A DNA stretch of 64,000 bases, taken from positions 23,609-87,608 of the forward strand of contig CAZEYA010000001.1 in the NCBI GenBank assembly GCA_964516515.1, in the 5' to 3' direction. The notes below the pieces were generated by a model. That model was not told the DNA's origin. It saw only the letters and a program-made list of their open reading frames with translations, and made no database searches. Below, one piece after another: positions 16,687-25,840 of the stretch; position 1 is the stretch's first letter, and each line of letters begins with the position of its first letter. This DNA is from JANNOG01 sp964516515. Its GTDB lineage: Bacteria; Actinomycetota; Actinomycetes; Actinomycetales; JBBAYJ01. The translations under genes were made by a program, and so were the position numbers.

Positions 16687-17481
16687 ATGACCCAGACCAG
16701 CGGACCCAGAGGCGATGCGCCCCGGGCGGGGCACGACATCCGTAGCGAACGACTGAGGGCAGCGCCGGATGTGGTCGAGCTGCCGGTGGATGTACCACGC
16801 GAGCCTGATGGCCTGACCGCCAGGCAGCGCCTCGTGCTGGAGACCATCAAGGAATCCGTTGAACGACGGGGTTACCCACCCTCCATGCGCGAGATCGGCG
16901 AATCGGTCGGACTGACGTCACCGAGCAGCGTCGCTCACCAGCTCGCCGCCCTCGAACGCAAGGGCTGGTTGCGCCGGGACCCGAATCGGCCACGCGCGAT
17001 CGAGATCGTCAGCCCCAATCCGATGGGTGTTGGCAAACGCCGTGGTCCTTCAGCTGCGCAGTCGCATGCCCACACGCCCGAGGACACCGCGTACGCATCC
17101 CGGCCCGAGCCCTCCTACGTTCCGCTCGTCGGTCGCATCGCCGCCGGCGTGCCGGTACTTGCGGAGGAATCTGTGGAGGAGGTCTTTCCCCTGCCTCGGT
17201 CCCTCGTCGGCGACGGCACCCTGTTCCTGTTGCAGGTCGCGGGTCAGTCGATGATTGACGCGGCTATCTGTGACGGCGACTGGGTCGTCGTCCGACAGCA
17301 GGCCGTGGCCGAGAACGGCGAGATCGTCGCCGCCATGATCGACGGGGAGGCGACCGTCAAGACCTACCGGCGGCGTGACGGCCACGTCTGGTTGATACCG
17401 CACAATCCCGCGTTCGAGCCGATTGCGGGTGACGACGCGACCATCCTGGGCAGGGTCACGGCGGTGCTGCGCCGGCTCTGA
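16687..17481 (+). CDS. lexA: LexA repressor
   Basis: The 264-residue SOS repressor has an N-terminal winged helix (LTARQRLVLETIKESVERRGYPPSMREIGESVGL, about 43-76, with SPSSVAHQLAALERKGWL as recognition helix region). Its self-cleavage site is Ala153-Gly154 in GRIAAGVPVLAEE, and the catalytic pair is Ser188 (GQSMIDAAI) and Lys225 (ATVKTY). It has about 40 extra residues at the N-terminus and a His/Pro-rich linker compared with E. coli LexA, as is usual in actinobacteria. SOS-like sites lie upstream. The 3' end overlaps the aminotransferase gene on the other strand by 26 bp. Confidence 0.97.
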   Translation: MTQTSGPRGDAPRAGHDIRSERLRAAPDVVELPVDVPREPDGLTARQRLVLETIKESVERRGYPPSMREIGESVGLTSPSSVAHQLAALERKGWLRRDPNRPRAIEIVSPNPMGVGKRRGPSAAQSHAHTPEDTAYASRPEPSYVPLVGRIAAGVPVLAEESVEEVFPLPRSLVGDGTLFLLQVAGQSMIDAAICDGDWVVVRQQAVAENGEIVAAMIDGEATVKTYRRRDGHVWLIPHNPAFEPIAGDDATILGRVTAVLRRL

Positions 17482-18532
17482 CCCGTCGCGTGCGGCGTTC
17501 GCTGAGACAGCTAGCGAGCAGTTCCACGTCGTCAGCGGTGTTCCAGACATGGAACCCGATCCGGACTCGGCCGGCTCGGACCGACACCGCAGCGCCGGCT
17601 TCGTATAGGGCTCTAGCCAGGACCTGGTCCGGGTCGTCCAGGGTCAGCACAGGCCGCCCGGCGGGTGCCAGGTCCAGCCGGGTCAGTAACGCGTCGGCCA
17701 GATCCGAGCCGTGGTGACGCAGATCCTCCGCATTGGCCGCGGCGAACAGCTCGAGGGAGGTGCGAGTTCCGAGCCATGCCAACCACGCTGGGGAGGTGTC
17801 GAAACGGCGCGCGGTTGCCGCGAGGTCAATGTGGGAGTAGACGCTGGTCCAAGGATCGTCCCCCGCGTACCAACCCGCCAGGATGGGGGTCATCCGCTGG
17901 GCGACGTCGGGAGTGACAGTCATGAAGGCGCTGCCGCGGGGGCTGCACAGCCACTTATAGGCGGCGCACACCGTGATGTCGAACTGATTGGCGTCAATCG
18001 GCAGCCATCCGACTGCTTGTGTCGCATCGCAGATCACCAGGGCATCGACCGCTCGTGCTGCCGCCACGGTCGCCGCCGCGTCGACGAGCTCGCCGGTCGC
18101 GGACTGCGCCAACGAGAACGCAACGGCGTCGCAACCTTTCGTTACCGCCTCGGCCAGTGCACGCAACGGGACCGGGACGACCGTGGTGCCGTGGTGGGTT
18201 CGAGCCTGGAACGGCCCGGTCACCGAGGTGAACTCGCCTTCGGGAACGATGACCCTGGCGGAAGCGGGCAGTGCGGTGGCGGCGGTCGCAACCAGCGCCG
18301 AGACCTGTGCTCCGATGGCGACACGGTCGACATCGACCCCCAAGAGGTGACCGTACGCCGCCCTCGCCGCGGTGACGTGATCGTCATAGCCGGTCGCGGT
18401 GGCCTCGCCCCGGTGCCACTCGTCGAGGCCGCGATGAAGGGCGGCCACGGTCACCCGTGGCGGCAGACCCAGTGTCGAAGCGTTGAGATAGCCCGGAGCC
18501 GGGTCCCAATGCTCATGGATCCCCTCCGTCAT
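17456..18532 (-). CDS. Class V aminotransferase-fold PLP enzyme
   Basis: The 358-residue product has the fold-type I class V pattern: ASTLGLPPRV at the N-terminus, the PLP-ring aspartate in VICDATQAVGWLP (169) and the PLP lysine in CAAYKWLCSPRG (193). The family includes isopenicillin epimerases, cysteine desulfurases and the ergothioneine lyase EgtE. EgtE is the nearest thought, but no other egt genes are here, so the substrate is unknown. Its ATG overlaps the stop of the DinG helicase gene as ATGA, so they form an operon. The 3' end overlaps lexA antisense. Confidence 0.8.
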   Translation of the reverse strand: MTEGIHEHWDPAPGYLNASTLGLPPRVTVAALHRGLDEWHRGEATATGYDDHVTAARAAYGHLLGVDVDRVAIGAQVSALVATAATALPASARVIVPEGEFTSVTGPFQARTHHGTTVVPVPLRALAEAVTKGCDAVAFSLAQSATGELVDAAATVAAARAVDALVICDATQAVGWLPIDANQFDITVCAAYKWLCSPRGSAFMTVTPDVAQRMTPILAGWYAGDDPWTSVYSHIDLAATARRFDTSPAWLAWLGTRTSLELFAAANAEDLRHHGSDLADALLTRLDLAPAGRPVLTLDDPDQVLARALYEAGAAVSVRAGRVRIGFHVWNTADDVELLASCLSERRTRRVRAGAAPP

Positions 18533-20634
18533 CCGGCCACCGCGCCTGCCGACAGGCGGCGCAGTGCTTCGGTGACGACCCCGGTGTCAGTCGTGCGCCA
18601 CATCGGGGGCATCGCCCTGATCAGCACCGCGCCGTATCGCCTGCTCAGCAGCCGCGAGTCGAGCACGGCCACGACCCCGCGGTCGTCCACCCGGCGAATC
18701 AGCCGCCCCGCACCCTGCGCCAGCAGGGTCGCGGCGTGGTTGACCGAGATCGCGGCGAAGCCGCTGCCGCCCGCCGCGTCGACCGCCTCGCTGCGTGCCG
18801 AGGTCAAGGGGTCGTCCGGTCGTGGGAAGGGAATACGGTCGATGAGCACCAGTCGGCACGCCGCCCCCGGTACGTCCACGCCCTGCCACAGACCAAGCGT
18901 CCCGAACAGGCACGTCGCGTCGTCCTTGGCGAATCGCCGGACCAGGGCCGCGGCCGTGTCGTCGCCCTGGCAGAGGACGGGGATCGATGTCCGCTTGCGA
19001 AGGATCTCCGTCGCCGCAACCGCGGCTCGACGCGAGGAGAACAACCCCAGCGTTGCTCCGCCGGCGGCGGTGACCAGCGCCTCGATCTCCGCATGCAGCA
19101 CCTGCGGATGCTCATCCCGCCCCGGCGGCGGCAGATGAGCGGCGATGTAGAGGATCCCCTGGCGCCCGTAGTCGAAGGGACTCCCGGCATCCAGACTGTC
19201 CCAGGGCCGCTCATCCTCACCGCCTACGGGCAGGCCGACCCGCCTGGCCAGCACGTCGAAGCGGCCGCCGGGTGCGAGGGTCGCCGACGTCATGATCACC
19301 GTTCGGTCGCTCAACACCCGCTCGGCGAGCATCCTCGCCACGCTCAGCGGTGCACCGTGCAGACTGCGGCCGCGGCTCTCGCTCTCCTCGACCCAGAGCA
19401 CGTCGGCGCCCGGCCGGGACTGGTCGGCGGCCGTCGACGCAGGCTCGTCGTTCACCGCGGCAGTCCGGGCGGTGTCCGCGGCCCCCGTCATCGAGCCGTC
19501 GATCGCGCCGGCCGCATCCGCGGCGGTTGGGGCGACCTCGTGGCCGGTCAGTCTGATCGCTACCTCCTCGAGTTCGCTCAGAGTCGCCCGCGCCGCCTGC
19601 ACTCGCGTCGTGGACTCACCCGGCGTGGCGGGTGCCACCGACCGTGCCGCCGACCTGGCCGCCGTCGCCACCAGCAGCAGCGCGTCGGCCATCGACCTCG
19701 GCACCCCGGACGCCAGTCGCCCCACCGGCGCGGCGTCCAGCGCACCGCTCAGCGCCCGGCCGGCCGACTCGAGGTCCGCGATGTCCCCGCCCGCCACCCG
19801 CGCGGTGGCGGCCGCAGCCGCCACCGTTGCGGCGCTGATCTCGGCGGTCAACGCGCCAGTCACCCGGTCGACGAAGTCGTGCCCCTCGTCGATGATGACC
19901 GCCGCGTGCTCCGGCAGCGTCCCGGGTCGGTCCGCGGCGTCGATGGCCAGCAGCGCATGGTTGGTCACCACGATGTCCGCCTCGCGCGCTGCGCGCCTGG
20001 CCGCCTCGCTGAAGCACTCCGCACCCTGCGGGCAGCGGGTGGCCCCGAGGCACTCGCGCGCCGTCACCGAGACGGCCCGCCATGCGCGGTCGCTGACCCC
20101 GGGATCCAGGTCGTCGCGATCTCCGGTCGCGGTCTCCTCGGCCCATGTCCGCAGTCGTATCACCTGCGTCTCCAGCCCCGATCGCACACCCGGCGGCGCC
20201 TCCTGCCACAGCGCGTCGCCGGCACCGGCATCATCGCCCGGGGTGGCGATCCGGTGCCGGCAGAGGTAGTTGTGCCGACCCTTGAGCAGCGCCCACGTCG
20301 GGCGCCGTCCCAGCGCGGCGGTCGCGGCATCGGCCAGCCGGGGCAGGTCGTGCGACACGAGTTGCGCCTGCAATGCGAGAGTGCTCGTGGCTACCACGAC
20401 GCGCCCCTTCCCCCGGCCGGCGGCCAGCAGCGCCGGGACCAGGTAGGCCCACGACTTGCCGGTGCCAGTGCCGGCTTGGACCAGCAGATGCCGCCGGCTG
20501 GCCAGCGCGTGCATCACCGCCTCGGCCATCGCCACCTGGCCGTCCCGTCGCTGTCCGCCGGCAGCCGCTACCGCGCGTCCGAGTACACCAGCGAGGCCTC
20601 CCTCGTCACCCTCGGCAGCACCCTGAGACGTCAC
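18529..20634 (-). CDS. dinG: DinG-type ATP-dependent DNA helicase
   Basis: This 701-residue XPD/DinG superfamily 2 helicase probably unwinds 5'-tailed or R-loop DNA in repair. Walker A AGTGTGKS is at 54-61 and motif II DEGH at 249-252. Four cysteines fit the iron-sulfur domain: Cys125 (NYLCRHR), Cys195, Cys201 and Cys207 (ECLGATRCPQGAEC). The C-terminal motifs include GRLIRRVDDRGVVAVLDSRL. Its neighbourhood (lexA, recA) fits an SOS or repair role, though no SOS box is visible before it. It is translationally coupled to the downstream aminotransferase gene. Confidence 0.92.
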   Translation of the reverse strand: MTSQGAAEGDEGGLAGVLGRAVAAAGGQRRDGQVAMAEAVMHALASRRHLLVQAGTGTGKSWAYLVPALLAAGRGKGRVVVATSTLALQAQLVSHDLPRLADAATAALGRRPTWALLKGRHNYLCRHRIATPGDDAGAGDALWQEAPPGVRSGLETQVIRLRTWAEETATGDRDDLDPGVSDRAWRAVSVTARECLGATRCPQGAECFSEAARRAAREADIVVTNHALLAIDAADRPGTLPEHAAVIIDEGHDFVDRVTGALTAEISAATVAAAAATARVAGGDIADLESAGRALSGALDAAPVGRLASGVPRSMADALLLVATAARSAARSVAPATPGESTTRVQAARATLSELEEVAIRLTGHEVAPTAADAAGAIDGSMTGAADTARTAAVNDEPASTAADQSRPGADVLWVEESESRGRSLHGAPLSVARMLAERVLSDRTVIMTSATLAPGGRFDVLARRVGLPVGGEDERPWDSLDAGSPFDYGRQGILYIAAHLPPPGRDEHPQVLHAEIEALVTAAGGATLGLFSSRRAAVAATEILRKRTSIPVLCQGDDTAAALVRRFAKDDATCLFGTLGLWQGVDVPGAACRLVLIDRIPFPRPDDPLTSARSEAVDAAGGSGFAAISVNHAATLLAQGAGRLIRRVDDRGVVAVLDSRLLSRRYGAVLIRAMPPMWRTTDTGVVTEALRRLSAGAVAG

Positions 20635-20670
20635 GCCGCCTCCAGAAGTGCCGCAGCACGCGGCCGCGTG

Positions 20671-22152
20671 TCAGCGGGTACCGGGGACCGGGACCGTTGA
20701 GCCGAACCCAGCTTCGTGGGCGGAGTGAGCCTGGGCCAGGGCTTCGGCGAGGCCGGCGGCGACGAATGCATGCACGTGAGTGCCGCCCTCCGTGTGCTCC
20801 ACGGCCAGCACCTCACCCTCGTTGTGTACCCGTGACATGAGGTCGCCCCGGGTGTAGGGCACAACGACGTCGACCTCGCGGCGGGGCCGTGGCAGCCGGT
20901 CGGCCACCGCTGCCCGCAGCTTGCCGACCCCGGCACCGGTACGCGCCGAGACGACAATGGCATCGGGCAGCCGCCGCAGGATCTGCCGGACCGTCTCGGG
21001 GTCGGCGAGGTCGGACTTGTTGATGACGACCAGCTCGGGTACGTCGGCCGCACCGATCTCAGCCAGTACGCCGCGTACGGCGACGAGCTGGCCGTATGGG
21101 TCCGGATTGGACCCGTCCAGAACGTGGACGAGCAGATCGGCACCGGAAACCTCCTCCAGGGTCGAGCGGAACGCCTCGACCAACTGGGTCGGCAGCCTAC
21201 GGACGAACCCGACGGTGTCAGTCAGGGTGAACTCCCGCCCGTCATCGGTCTGACTCCGGCGCACGGTCGGGTCCAGAGTGGCGAACAACGCATCCTCGAC
21301 CAGGACTCCCGCACCGGTCAGCCGATTGAGCAAGCTGGACTTGCCGGCATTGGTGTAGCCGGCGATGGCGACCGCGGGTACGGCGTTGCGGCGGCGGGAC
21401 TGCCGCTTGGTCTCGCGCGCGACCTTCATCGCGACGATCTCCCGGCGCAGCTTGGCCATCCGCATCCGGATGCGGCGGCGGTCCAGCTCGATCTTGGTCT
21501 CACCGGGACCACGTGAGCCGATCCCGGCACCCCCCGCGACGCGACCACCGGCCTGCCGGGACATCGATTCACCCCAACCGCGCAGCCGCGGCAGCAGGTA
21601 GTCCAACTGCGCAAGTTCGACCTGCGCCTTGCCCTCCTTGGACGTGGCGTGCTGGGCAAAGATGTCGAGGATCAACGCGGTTCGGTCGACGACCTTGACC
21701 TTGACCACGTCCTCCAGGCCGCGCCGTTGCGAGGGGCTGAGCTCGTCGTCGCAGATCACGGTGTCCGCCCCGGTGGCCGCCACGGCGTCACGGAGCTCCT
21801 CGGCCTTGCCCGAGCCCAGGTATGTGGCGGGATCGGGGTGGGGCCGGCGCTGCAGCATGGCATCGAGCACTTCCGATCCCGCGGTCTGGGCCAGGGCCGC
21901 CAACTCCGCCAGGGACAGTTCTGCCTCGCGCACCCCGTTCTCGCCGCTCTGGCGCCACAGGCCGACGAGCACCACCCGTTCCAGCCGCAGCTGCCGGTAT
22001 TCGACCTCGGTGACGTCGGTGAGCTCTGTCGACAGTCCCCTGACCCGGCGCAGCGCATGCCGGTCGGCGACGTCCATGTCCTCGGCGATAAGCGGGCGGT
22101 CGTCGTCCAGCGGTGCTCCATCCAACGCGTTGATGCGGGTACGCAATGTCAT
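20671..22152 (-). CDS. hflX: GTPase HflX
   Basis: The 493-residue ribosome-associated GTPase splits stalled or hibernating 70S ribosomes. It has the N-terminal HflX domain (VVLVGLWRQ, GSGKAEEL, VICDDELSPSQRRGLED), the glycine-rich GSRGPGETKIELDRRRIR segment, a coiled basic helix, and a G domain with GYTNAGKS at about 265-272, DTVGFVRRLP and NKSD. The start is uncertain: ATG 22150-22152 lacks a good ribosome site, and an ATG at 22254 is also in frame. The extra 34 residues of the longer form show no homology. It is divergent from a methyltransferase gene. Confidence 0.95.
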   Translation of the reverse strand: MTLRTRINALDGAPLDDDRPLIAEDMDVADRHALRRVRGLSTELTDVTEVEYRQLRLERVVLVGLWRQSGENGVREAELSLAELAALAQTAGSEVLDAMLQRRPHPDPATYLGSGKAEELRDAVAATGADTVICDDELSPSQRRGLEDVVKVKVVDRTALILDIFAQHATSKEGKAQVELAQLDYLLPRLRGWGESMSRQAGGRVAGGAGIGSRGPGETKIELDRRRIRMRMAKLRREIVAMKVARETKRQSRRRNAVPAVAIAGYTNAGKSSLLNRLTGAGVLVEDALFATLDPTVRRSQTDDGREFTLTDTVGFVRRLPTQLVEAFRSTLEEVSGADLLVHVLDGSNPDPYGQLVAVRGVLAEIGAADVPELVVINKSDLADPETVRQILRRLPDAIVVSARTGAGVGKLRAAVADRLPRPRREVDVVVPYTRGDLMSRVHNEGEVLAVEHTEGGTHVHAFVAAGLAEALAQAHSAHEAGFGSTVPVPGTR

Positions 22153-22279
22153 CGCGTCCAGGGTCGCACGACCCGACCGCTCACAGCGAACGGATATCGC
22201 TGGGGTAACGACGGGCTGATCACGGAACCAGTCGTTCGTGCCGCTGGCATTCACGGCCTGAGGGGAGCAGGCTCCTCGC

Positions 22280-22942
22280 GTGACGGCGATGGACAGCGAC
22301 GCGGGCGAGCGCCCCCAGCCGCCGGGAGCCGCCGCGGGGGACCACTACTTCGCCGAACGGCCGGGCTCGCCAGCGACGACACGGGCCCTGCGGGTTCGGT
22401 TGCGAGGACGGGACGTCACGGTCACCACGGCGGGCGGCGTCTTCTCACCGGACCGGCTGGATCCTGGCACCGAGGTCCTGCTGCGGGAGGCACCGGTGCT
22501 GCCCCCCGGCGGCGACCTGCTGGATCTCGGGTGCGGCTGGGGACCGCTCGCACTGAGCATGGCCTTGGCCTCCCCCGCGTCCACGGTATGGGCGGTGGAC
22601 GTCAACGAGCGTGCCCGTCACCTCACCCGGCATAACGCGGTGTCGCTGGCTCTGCCGGGGCTTCGGGTGGTGGCTCCGCATGAGGTGCCGGCCGGGCTGC
22701 GTTTCGACGCCATCTGGTCCAACCCGCCGATCCGCATCGGCAAGGCGGGGCTGCACCAGTTGTTACTGCAGTGGCTGCCCCGGCTGTCGGCTGGGGCATC
22801 GGGTTGGTTGGTGGTGCAGCGCAACCTGGGGGCCGACTCGCTGCACCGGTGGCTGCAGCATGCGCTGGCGGACGTGGCCACGGTCGAGCGTTCGGCCAGC
22901 TCGAAGGGCTACCGGGTGCTCCGGGTCAGGTATCTGCACTGA
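22280..22942 (+). CDS. RsmC-like SAM-dependent rRNA methyltransferase
   Basis: The 220-residue product has SAM motif I LLDLGCGWGPLA (about 80-91) and the catalytic SNPPIRIGKAGLH segment (147-159) typical of the RsmC/RlmG small-domain methyltransferases, which make N2-methylguanosine in rRNA. The upstream DHYFAERPGS and GVFSPDRLDPGTEVLL are also family marks. It is the short, single-domain actinobacterial form. The GTG at 22280 is preceded by GAGGGGAG, rather far away; an ATG at 22289 is also possible. The exact rRNA target cannot be told from sequence. Confidence 0.88.
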   Translation: MTAMDSDAGERPQPPGAAAGDHYFAERPGSPATTRALRVRLRGRDVTVTTAGGVFSPDRLDPGTEVLLREAPVLPPGGDLLDLGCGWGPLALSMALASPASTVWAVDVNERARHLTRHNAVSLALPGLRVVAPHEVPAGLRFDAIWSNPPIRIGKAGLHQLLLQWLPRLSAGASGWLVVQRNLGADSLHRWLQHALADVATVERSASSKGYRVLRVRYLH

Positions 22943-22964
22943 GCCGCGGCAGGCAGGCGGCGCC

Positions 22965-23918
22965 TCAGCCGCCCAACCATCCAGCATCGAGGACGATATC
23001 GGCCACGATCACTGCGGGGCCGACGAGAACGGCGCGGCCACCTTCCAGCTCAACCTCTAACGCACCGCCCGCCACGTCCACCGACCAGCGGTGGGGGGCA
23101 CCCTCACCGGCCCAAACCGCTGCCGCGGTGGCGGCGGCGACCGCGCCGGTGCCGCAGGACCGGGTCTCGCCGGAGCCGCGCTCGTGCACCCGCATCGCCA
23201 ACCTGCCGGTGCCAGCGTCGCCGTCGTAGCCGAGCACAGCGACGAACTCGACGTTGGCGCCCTCGGCCGGGTGTGGCAGCAAGTGCGGCGCGTGCCGCAG
23301 GTCCAGCCCAGCGAGCTCGTCGAGGCCCGTCAGCGCGACGACCACATGCGGATTGCCGACGTCGACGCTCATCCCCGAGCGGGGCGCCTCTCCCAGACCG
23401 GGAACGGCGACGAGGGTGTCGACCTCGGTGTCACCGGGGGCGGCGTCCAGTGCGCTGCCGTCCGGGACGCCGACGCTGACCAAGCCCATCTCCACGGCCC
23501 ACACTCCGGGGAAGCGACGATGCAGCCGCCGAGGCCCGGCCGCGGTCAGGACATCGAGCGTGTCAGCGCCAGCCAAGCCGTCGCGCCGCAAGGCCTCCGC
23601 CATGACCCGGATCCCGTTGCCGCACATCAAGCCGACAGAGCCGTCGCTGTTGCGGTAGTCCATCAGCCAGGCTGGCTCGGCGCTGCCATCGGCCCCGGCC
23701 CCGCTGCCGACGGGTGCCCTCGCCGCCCTGATCACGCCGTCCGCGCCGAGGCCGCTGCGCCGGTCGCACACCCGCTCGGCGAACTCAGAGCCGAGCCAGG
23801 CGAAGCGGTCGTCGGGGTCGATGACGATGATGAAGTCGTTCTCGGTGCCGTGACCCTTGACGGCCCGGATACCGGCATCGAGACGAAGCGGTGCGCTGGT
23901 GGGGGCGATCGCGGTCAC
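22965..23918 (-). CDS. dapF: Diaminopimelate epimerase
   Basis: The 317-residue enzyme interconverts LL- and meso-diaminopimelate for lysine and peptidoglycan. The pair of catalytic cysteines is in GLMCGNGIRVMAE (Cys99) and GETRSCGTGAVAAA (Cys255), and the N-terminus has the family KGHGTENDFIIV. The GTG at 23918 is chosen because it lies 4 bases after the miaA stop; a TTG at 23945 inside miaA is possible. It is co-directional with miaA and miaB, as in mycobacteria. Confidence 0.95.
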   Translation of the reverse strand: MTAIAPTSAPLRLDAGIRAVKGHGTENDFIIVIDPDDRFAWLGSEFAERVCDRRSGLGADGVIRAARAPVGSGAGADGSAEPAWLMDYRNSDGSVGLMCGNGIRVMAEALRRDGLAGADTLDVLTAAGPRRLHRRFPGVWAVEMGLVSVGVPDGSALDAAPGDTEVDTLVAVPGLGEAPRSGMSVDVGNPHVVVALTGLDELAGLDLRHAPHLLPHPAEGANVEFVAVLGYDGDAGTGRLAMRVHERGSGETRSCGTGAVAAATAAAVWAGEGAPHRWSVDVAGGALEVELEGGRAVLVGPAVIVADIVLDAGWLGG

Positions 23919-23922
23919 TGGC

Positions 23923-24894
23923 TCAGGATGCCACCGCGACCCCAAGTGAGCGCACGTGTGTCAGCACTCGATCGTCCAGGTGAGGGTCGGCGGCGTCGAA
24001 CCAGGTGATGCGCGAGTCGCGGCGGAACCAGGTCTGCTGGCGCCGGGCGAAACGTCGAGTGGCCGTGACGGTGGCAGCCGCGGCGGCGGCCAGCGTAGGG
24101 CTGCTCTGTGCAGCGGCGCCGAGGCCTGGCACGGCGTCCAGCGCGGCCAGTACCTGTGCGTACCCGAGCGCCCGGGACGCGGTCGGCCCCGACCGCAATC
24201 CGTCACCGAGCAACCCATGCACCTCCGCCACCAGGCCCGCATCGAACATCGCCCCGACGCGTGACTCGATACGCCGGTCGAGATCACCCGGCTCTCGACG
24301 CAGCCCGACCGCGACTGCGGGTACGGCGTAGGGCGCGTCACGGGGCAGGGTGGCCGCAAATGGTCGGCCCGTCATCCCGATGACCTCCAGCGCCCGGATC
24401 ACCCTGCGCACGTTGCCGGGCTCGATCGCAGTTGCGGCCTGCGGATCCACGTCGACCAGCCGGTCGTGCATCGCCTGCGGGCCCAGCCGTGCGGCTTCGG
24501 CCTCCAGCGCCACCCTGGCCGCGGGATCGGTACCAGGAAACCGCAGATCATCGAGAGCGGCTCCGATGTAGAGCCCGGAACCGCCGGTGAGGATGGGAAC
24601 ACGTGCCCGGTGGGCGATGTCTGCCATGGCGGCTCGAGCCAACACTTGATACTCCGCCACGCTGGCGGTCGCGGTGACCGGCCAGACGTCCAACACGTGA
24701 TGGGGCACACCCAAGCACTCCGCCGGGGTCGGCTTGGCGGTACCGATGTCCATTCCTCGGTACAGCTGCATCGAGTCGGCGTTGACCACCTCGCCGCCCA
24801 ATGCCAGCGCCAGCCGGACGGCCAGCGCGGACTTGCCCGTGGCGGTCGCTCCCACGACCGCCACGACAGGCAGCGTCTGCGGCACGCTCGTCAT
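23923..24894 (-). CDS. miaA: tRNA dimethylallyltransferase MiaA
   Basis: The 323-residue enzyme adds a dimethylallyl group to A37 of tRNAs reading UNN codons. It has the P-loop VGATATGKSALA, VNADSMQLYRGMDIGTAKPT, GGSGLYIGAALDDL and the C-terminal RRFARRQQTWFRRD motif. The product is the substrate for MiaB, encoded two genes upstream. The ATG at 24894 is chosen; an ATG 30 bases further upstream is in frame but adds unconserved residues. The start region is divergent from a small antitoxin-like gene. Confidence 0.95.
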   Translation of the reverse strand: MTSVPQTLPVVAVVGATATGKSALAVRLALALGGEVVNADSMQLYRGMDIGTAKPTPAECLGVPHHVLDVWPVTATASVAEYQVLARAAMADIAHRARVPILTGGSGLYIGAALDDLRFPGTDPAARVALEAEAARLGPQAMHDRLVDVDPQAATAIEPGNVRRVIRALEVIGMTGRPFAATLPRDAPYAVPAVAVGLRREPGDLDRRIESRVGAMFDAGLVAEVHGLLGDGLRSGPTASRALGYAQVLAALDAVPGLGAAAQSSPTLAAAAAATVTATRRFARRQQTWFRRDSRITWFDAADPHLDDRVLTHVRSLGVAVAS

Positions 24895-24978
24895 CGCCTG
24901 GCCTGTCGCCGAGGCAGATCGCATCTGTTCATCCGGAGCTGTTGACGCGGTCGCGGCCGGGCCCGGATCGTTATCGGA

Positions 24979-25185
24979 ATGGGATCACTGGACGACGTCA
25001 CGCAGCGGACCAAGGGCCTGGTCGACGCCGTCACCGACCTCGCCGCAGACCATCCCGACCAGGTCGAGGACGCCCTCGACCGGATCTCCGACATCGTCGA
25101 CGACCGGACCGGCGGCAGGTTCACCGACCAGATCGACCGGGCGGAGGACGTGGTGCTGGACCGACTCAAGGACGACCGGGCCTGA
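24979..25185 (+). CDS. MT0933-type small antitoxin-like protein
   Basis: The 68-residue acidic helical protein (QVEDALDRISDIVDDRTGGRF then TDQIDRAEDVVLDRL) matches the pattern of the MT0933/Rv0909 antitoxin family, in which a helix pair is joined by a D(D/E)(R/K)TGG(R/K)(F/Y) turn. These proteins are widespread in actinobacteria, often without a toxin partner. No toxin-like gene lies beside it here, so the name is by resemblance and a toxin-antitoxin function is not supported. It is the only plus-strand gene in this stretch, and its 3' end overlaps the neighbouring minus-strand gene by 20 bp. Confidence 0.75.
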   Translation: MGSLDDVTQRTKGLVDAVTDLAADHPDQVEDALDRISDIVDDRTGGRFTDQIDRAEDVVLDRLKDDRA

Positions 25186-25840
25186 CCGCGACGAAGTAGC
25201 CGACCCCGATCGGGGCCTCCTCATAACGCAACTCCGCCTCGTACGCAGCTGGATCGGGGCCGGTCCCCGCAACGGGCAGCGCCGTGAACAGGGCGATACC
25301 GCCCAAGCCACGGCACCCCAGCGCACGAGCCATGTCCTGGTCGAGCCCGAGCACGCAGCCGCTCTGCAGCGCGTGCCCGATCTCGGTGTCGAACACTGCG
25401 CCGAGCGGGTCCTCGCCACCGGGGGCACGGGGACCTCGAGTGGTGCTGCCGTCCGCGAGAACCAGCACGACTGTCCGCGAGTCGGTGACACCCAGCGCCG
25501 CGGCGAGGGCTGTGGCGTCGCTGGGCAGGTCAGGGACGACAGAGACCTCCAGGCCCGCCACCAGACCTGCCGCGCTCAGCAGGCGAGCGCCCAATTCATG
25601 AGGCCACCCCGCTGCTAGCGGCAAGCCGGGCCACGGCGCGATGGGCGCACCGAAACCGGACAGCGTCCCAACTTCGCGGCGGGCGGCGATCACGAGCCGT
25701 TCCGGACGCGCCGTCGCCAGGTCCCGGAGCGCACGGCCGCAGGCATCGCGAACCCCCGTCAGGTCGTCGGCGCCCGGGCCGCTGATTTCCCGCAGCAGGC
25801 TGGGTGCGGCCGGGACGAGTGCCGCGGCGACGATGCTCAG
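25166..25840 (-). CDS. Class III extradiol dioxygenase-like protein
   Basis: The product is about 224 residues, with SIVAAALVPAAPSLLREI at its start and GTLSGFGAPIAPWPGLPLAA and GLDQDMARALGCRGLGGI later. It resembles the LigB-like class III extradiol dioxygenase fold as found in the actinobacterial gene between miaA and miaB (Rv2728c of M. tuberculosis, from memory). The function is unknown, and I do not see a full set of metal ligands. The conserved part begins at a CTG (25838-25840) that overlaps the miaB stop as CTGA, like the ATGA and GTGA junctions elsewhere here. The nearest standard start is a GTG at 25927, deep inside miaB. Confidence 0.7.
   Translation of the reverse strand: MSIVAAALVPAAPSLLREISGPGADDLTGVRDACGRALRDLATARPERLVIAARREVGTLSGFGAPIAPWPGLPLAAGWPHELGARLLSAAGLVAGLEVSVVPDLPSDATALAAALGVTDSRTVVLVLADGSTTRGPRAPGGEDPLGAVFDTEIGHALQSGCVLGLDQDMARALGCRGLGGIALFTALPVAGTGPDPAAYEAELRYEEAPIGVGYFVAVRPGRP

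Noticed and set aside
24979..25840. Toxin-antitoxin pair
   Set aside because: The overlapping neighbour is a dioxygenase-like protein on the opposite strand, not a toxin, and is conserved with miaA-miaB.
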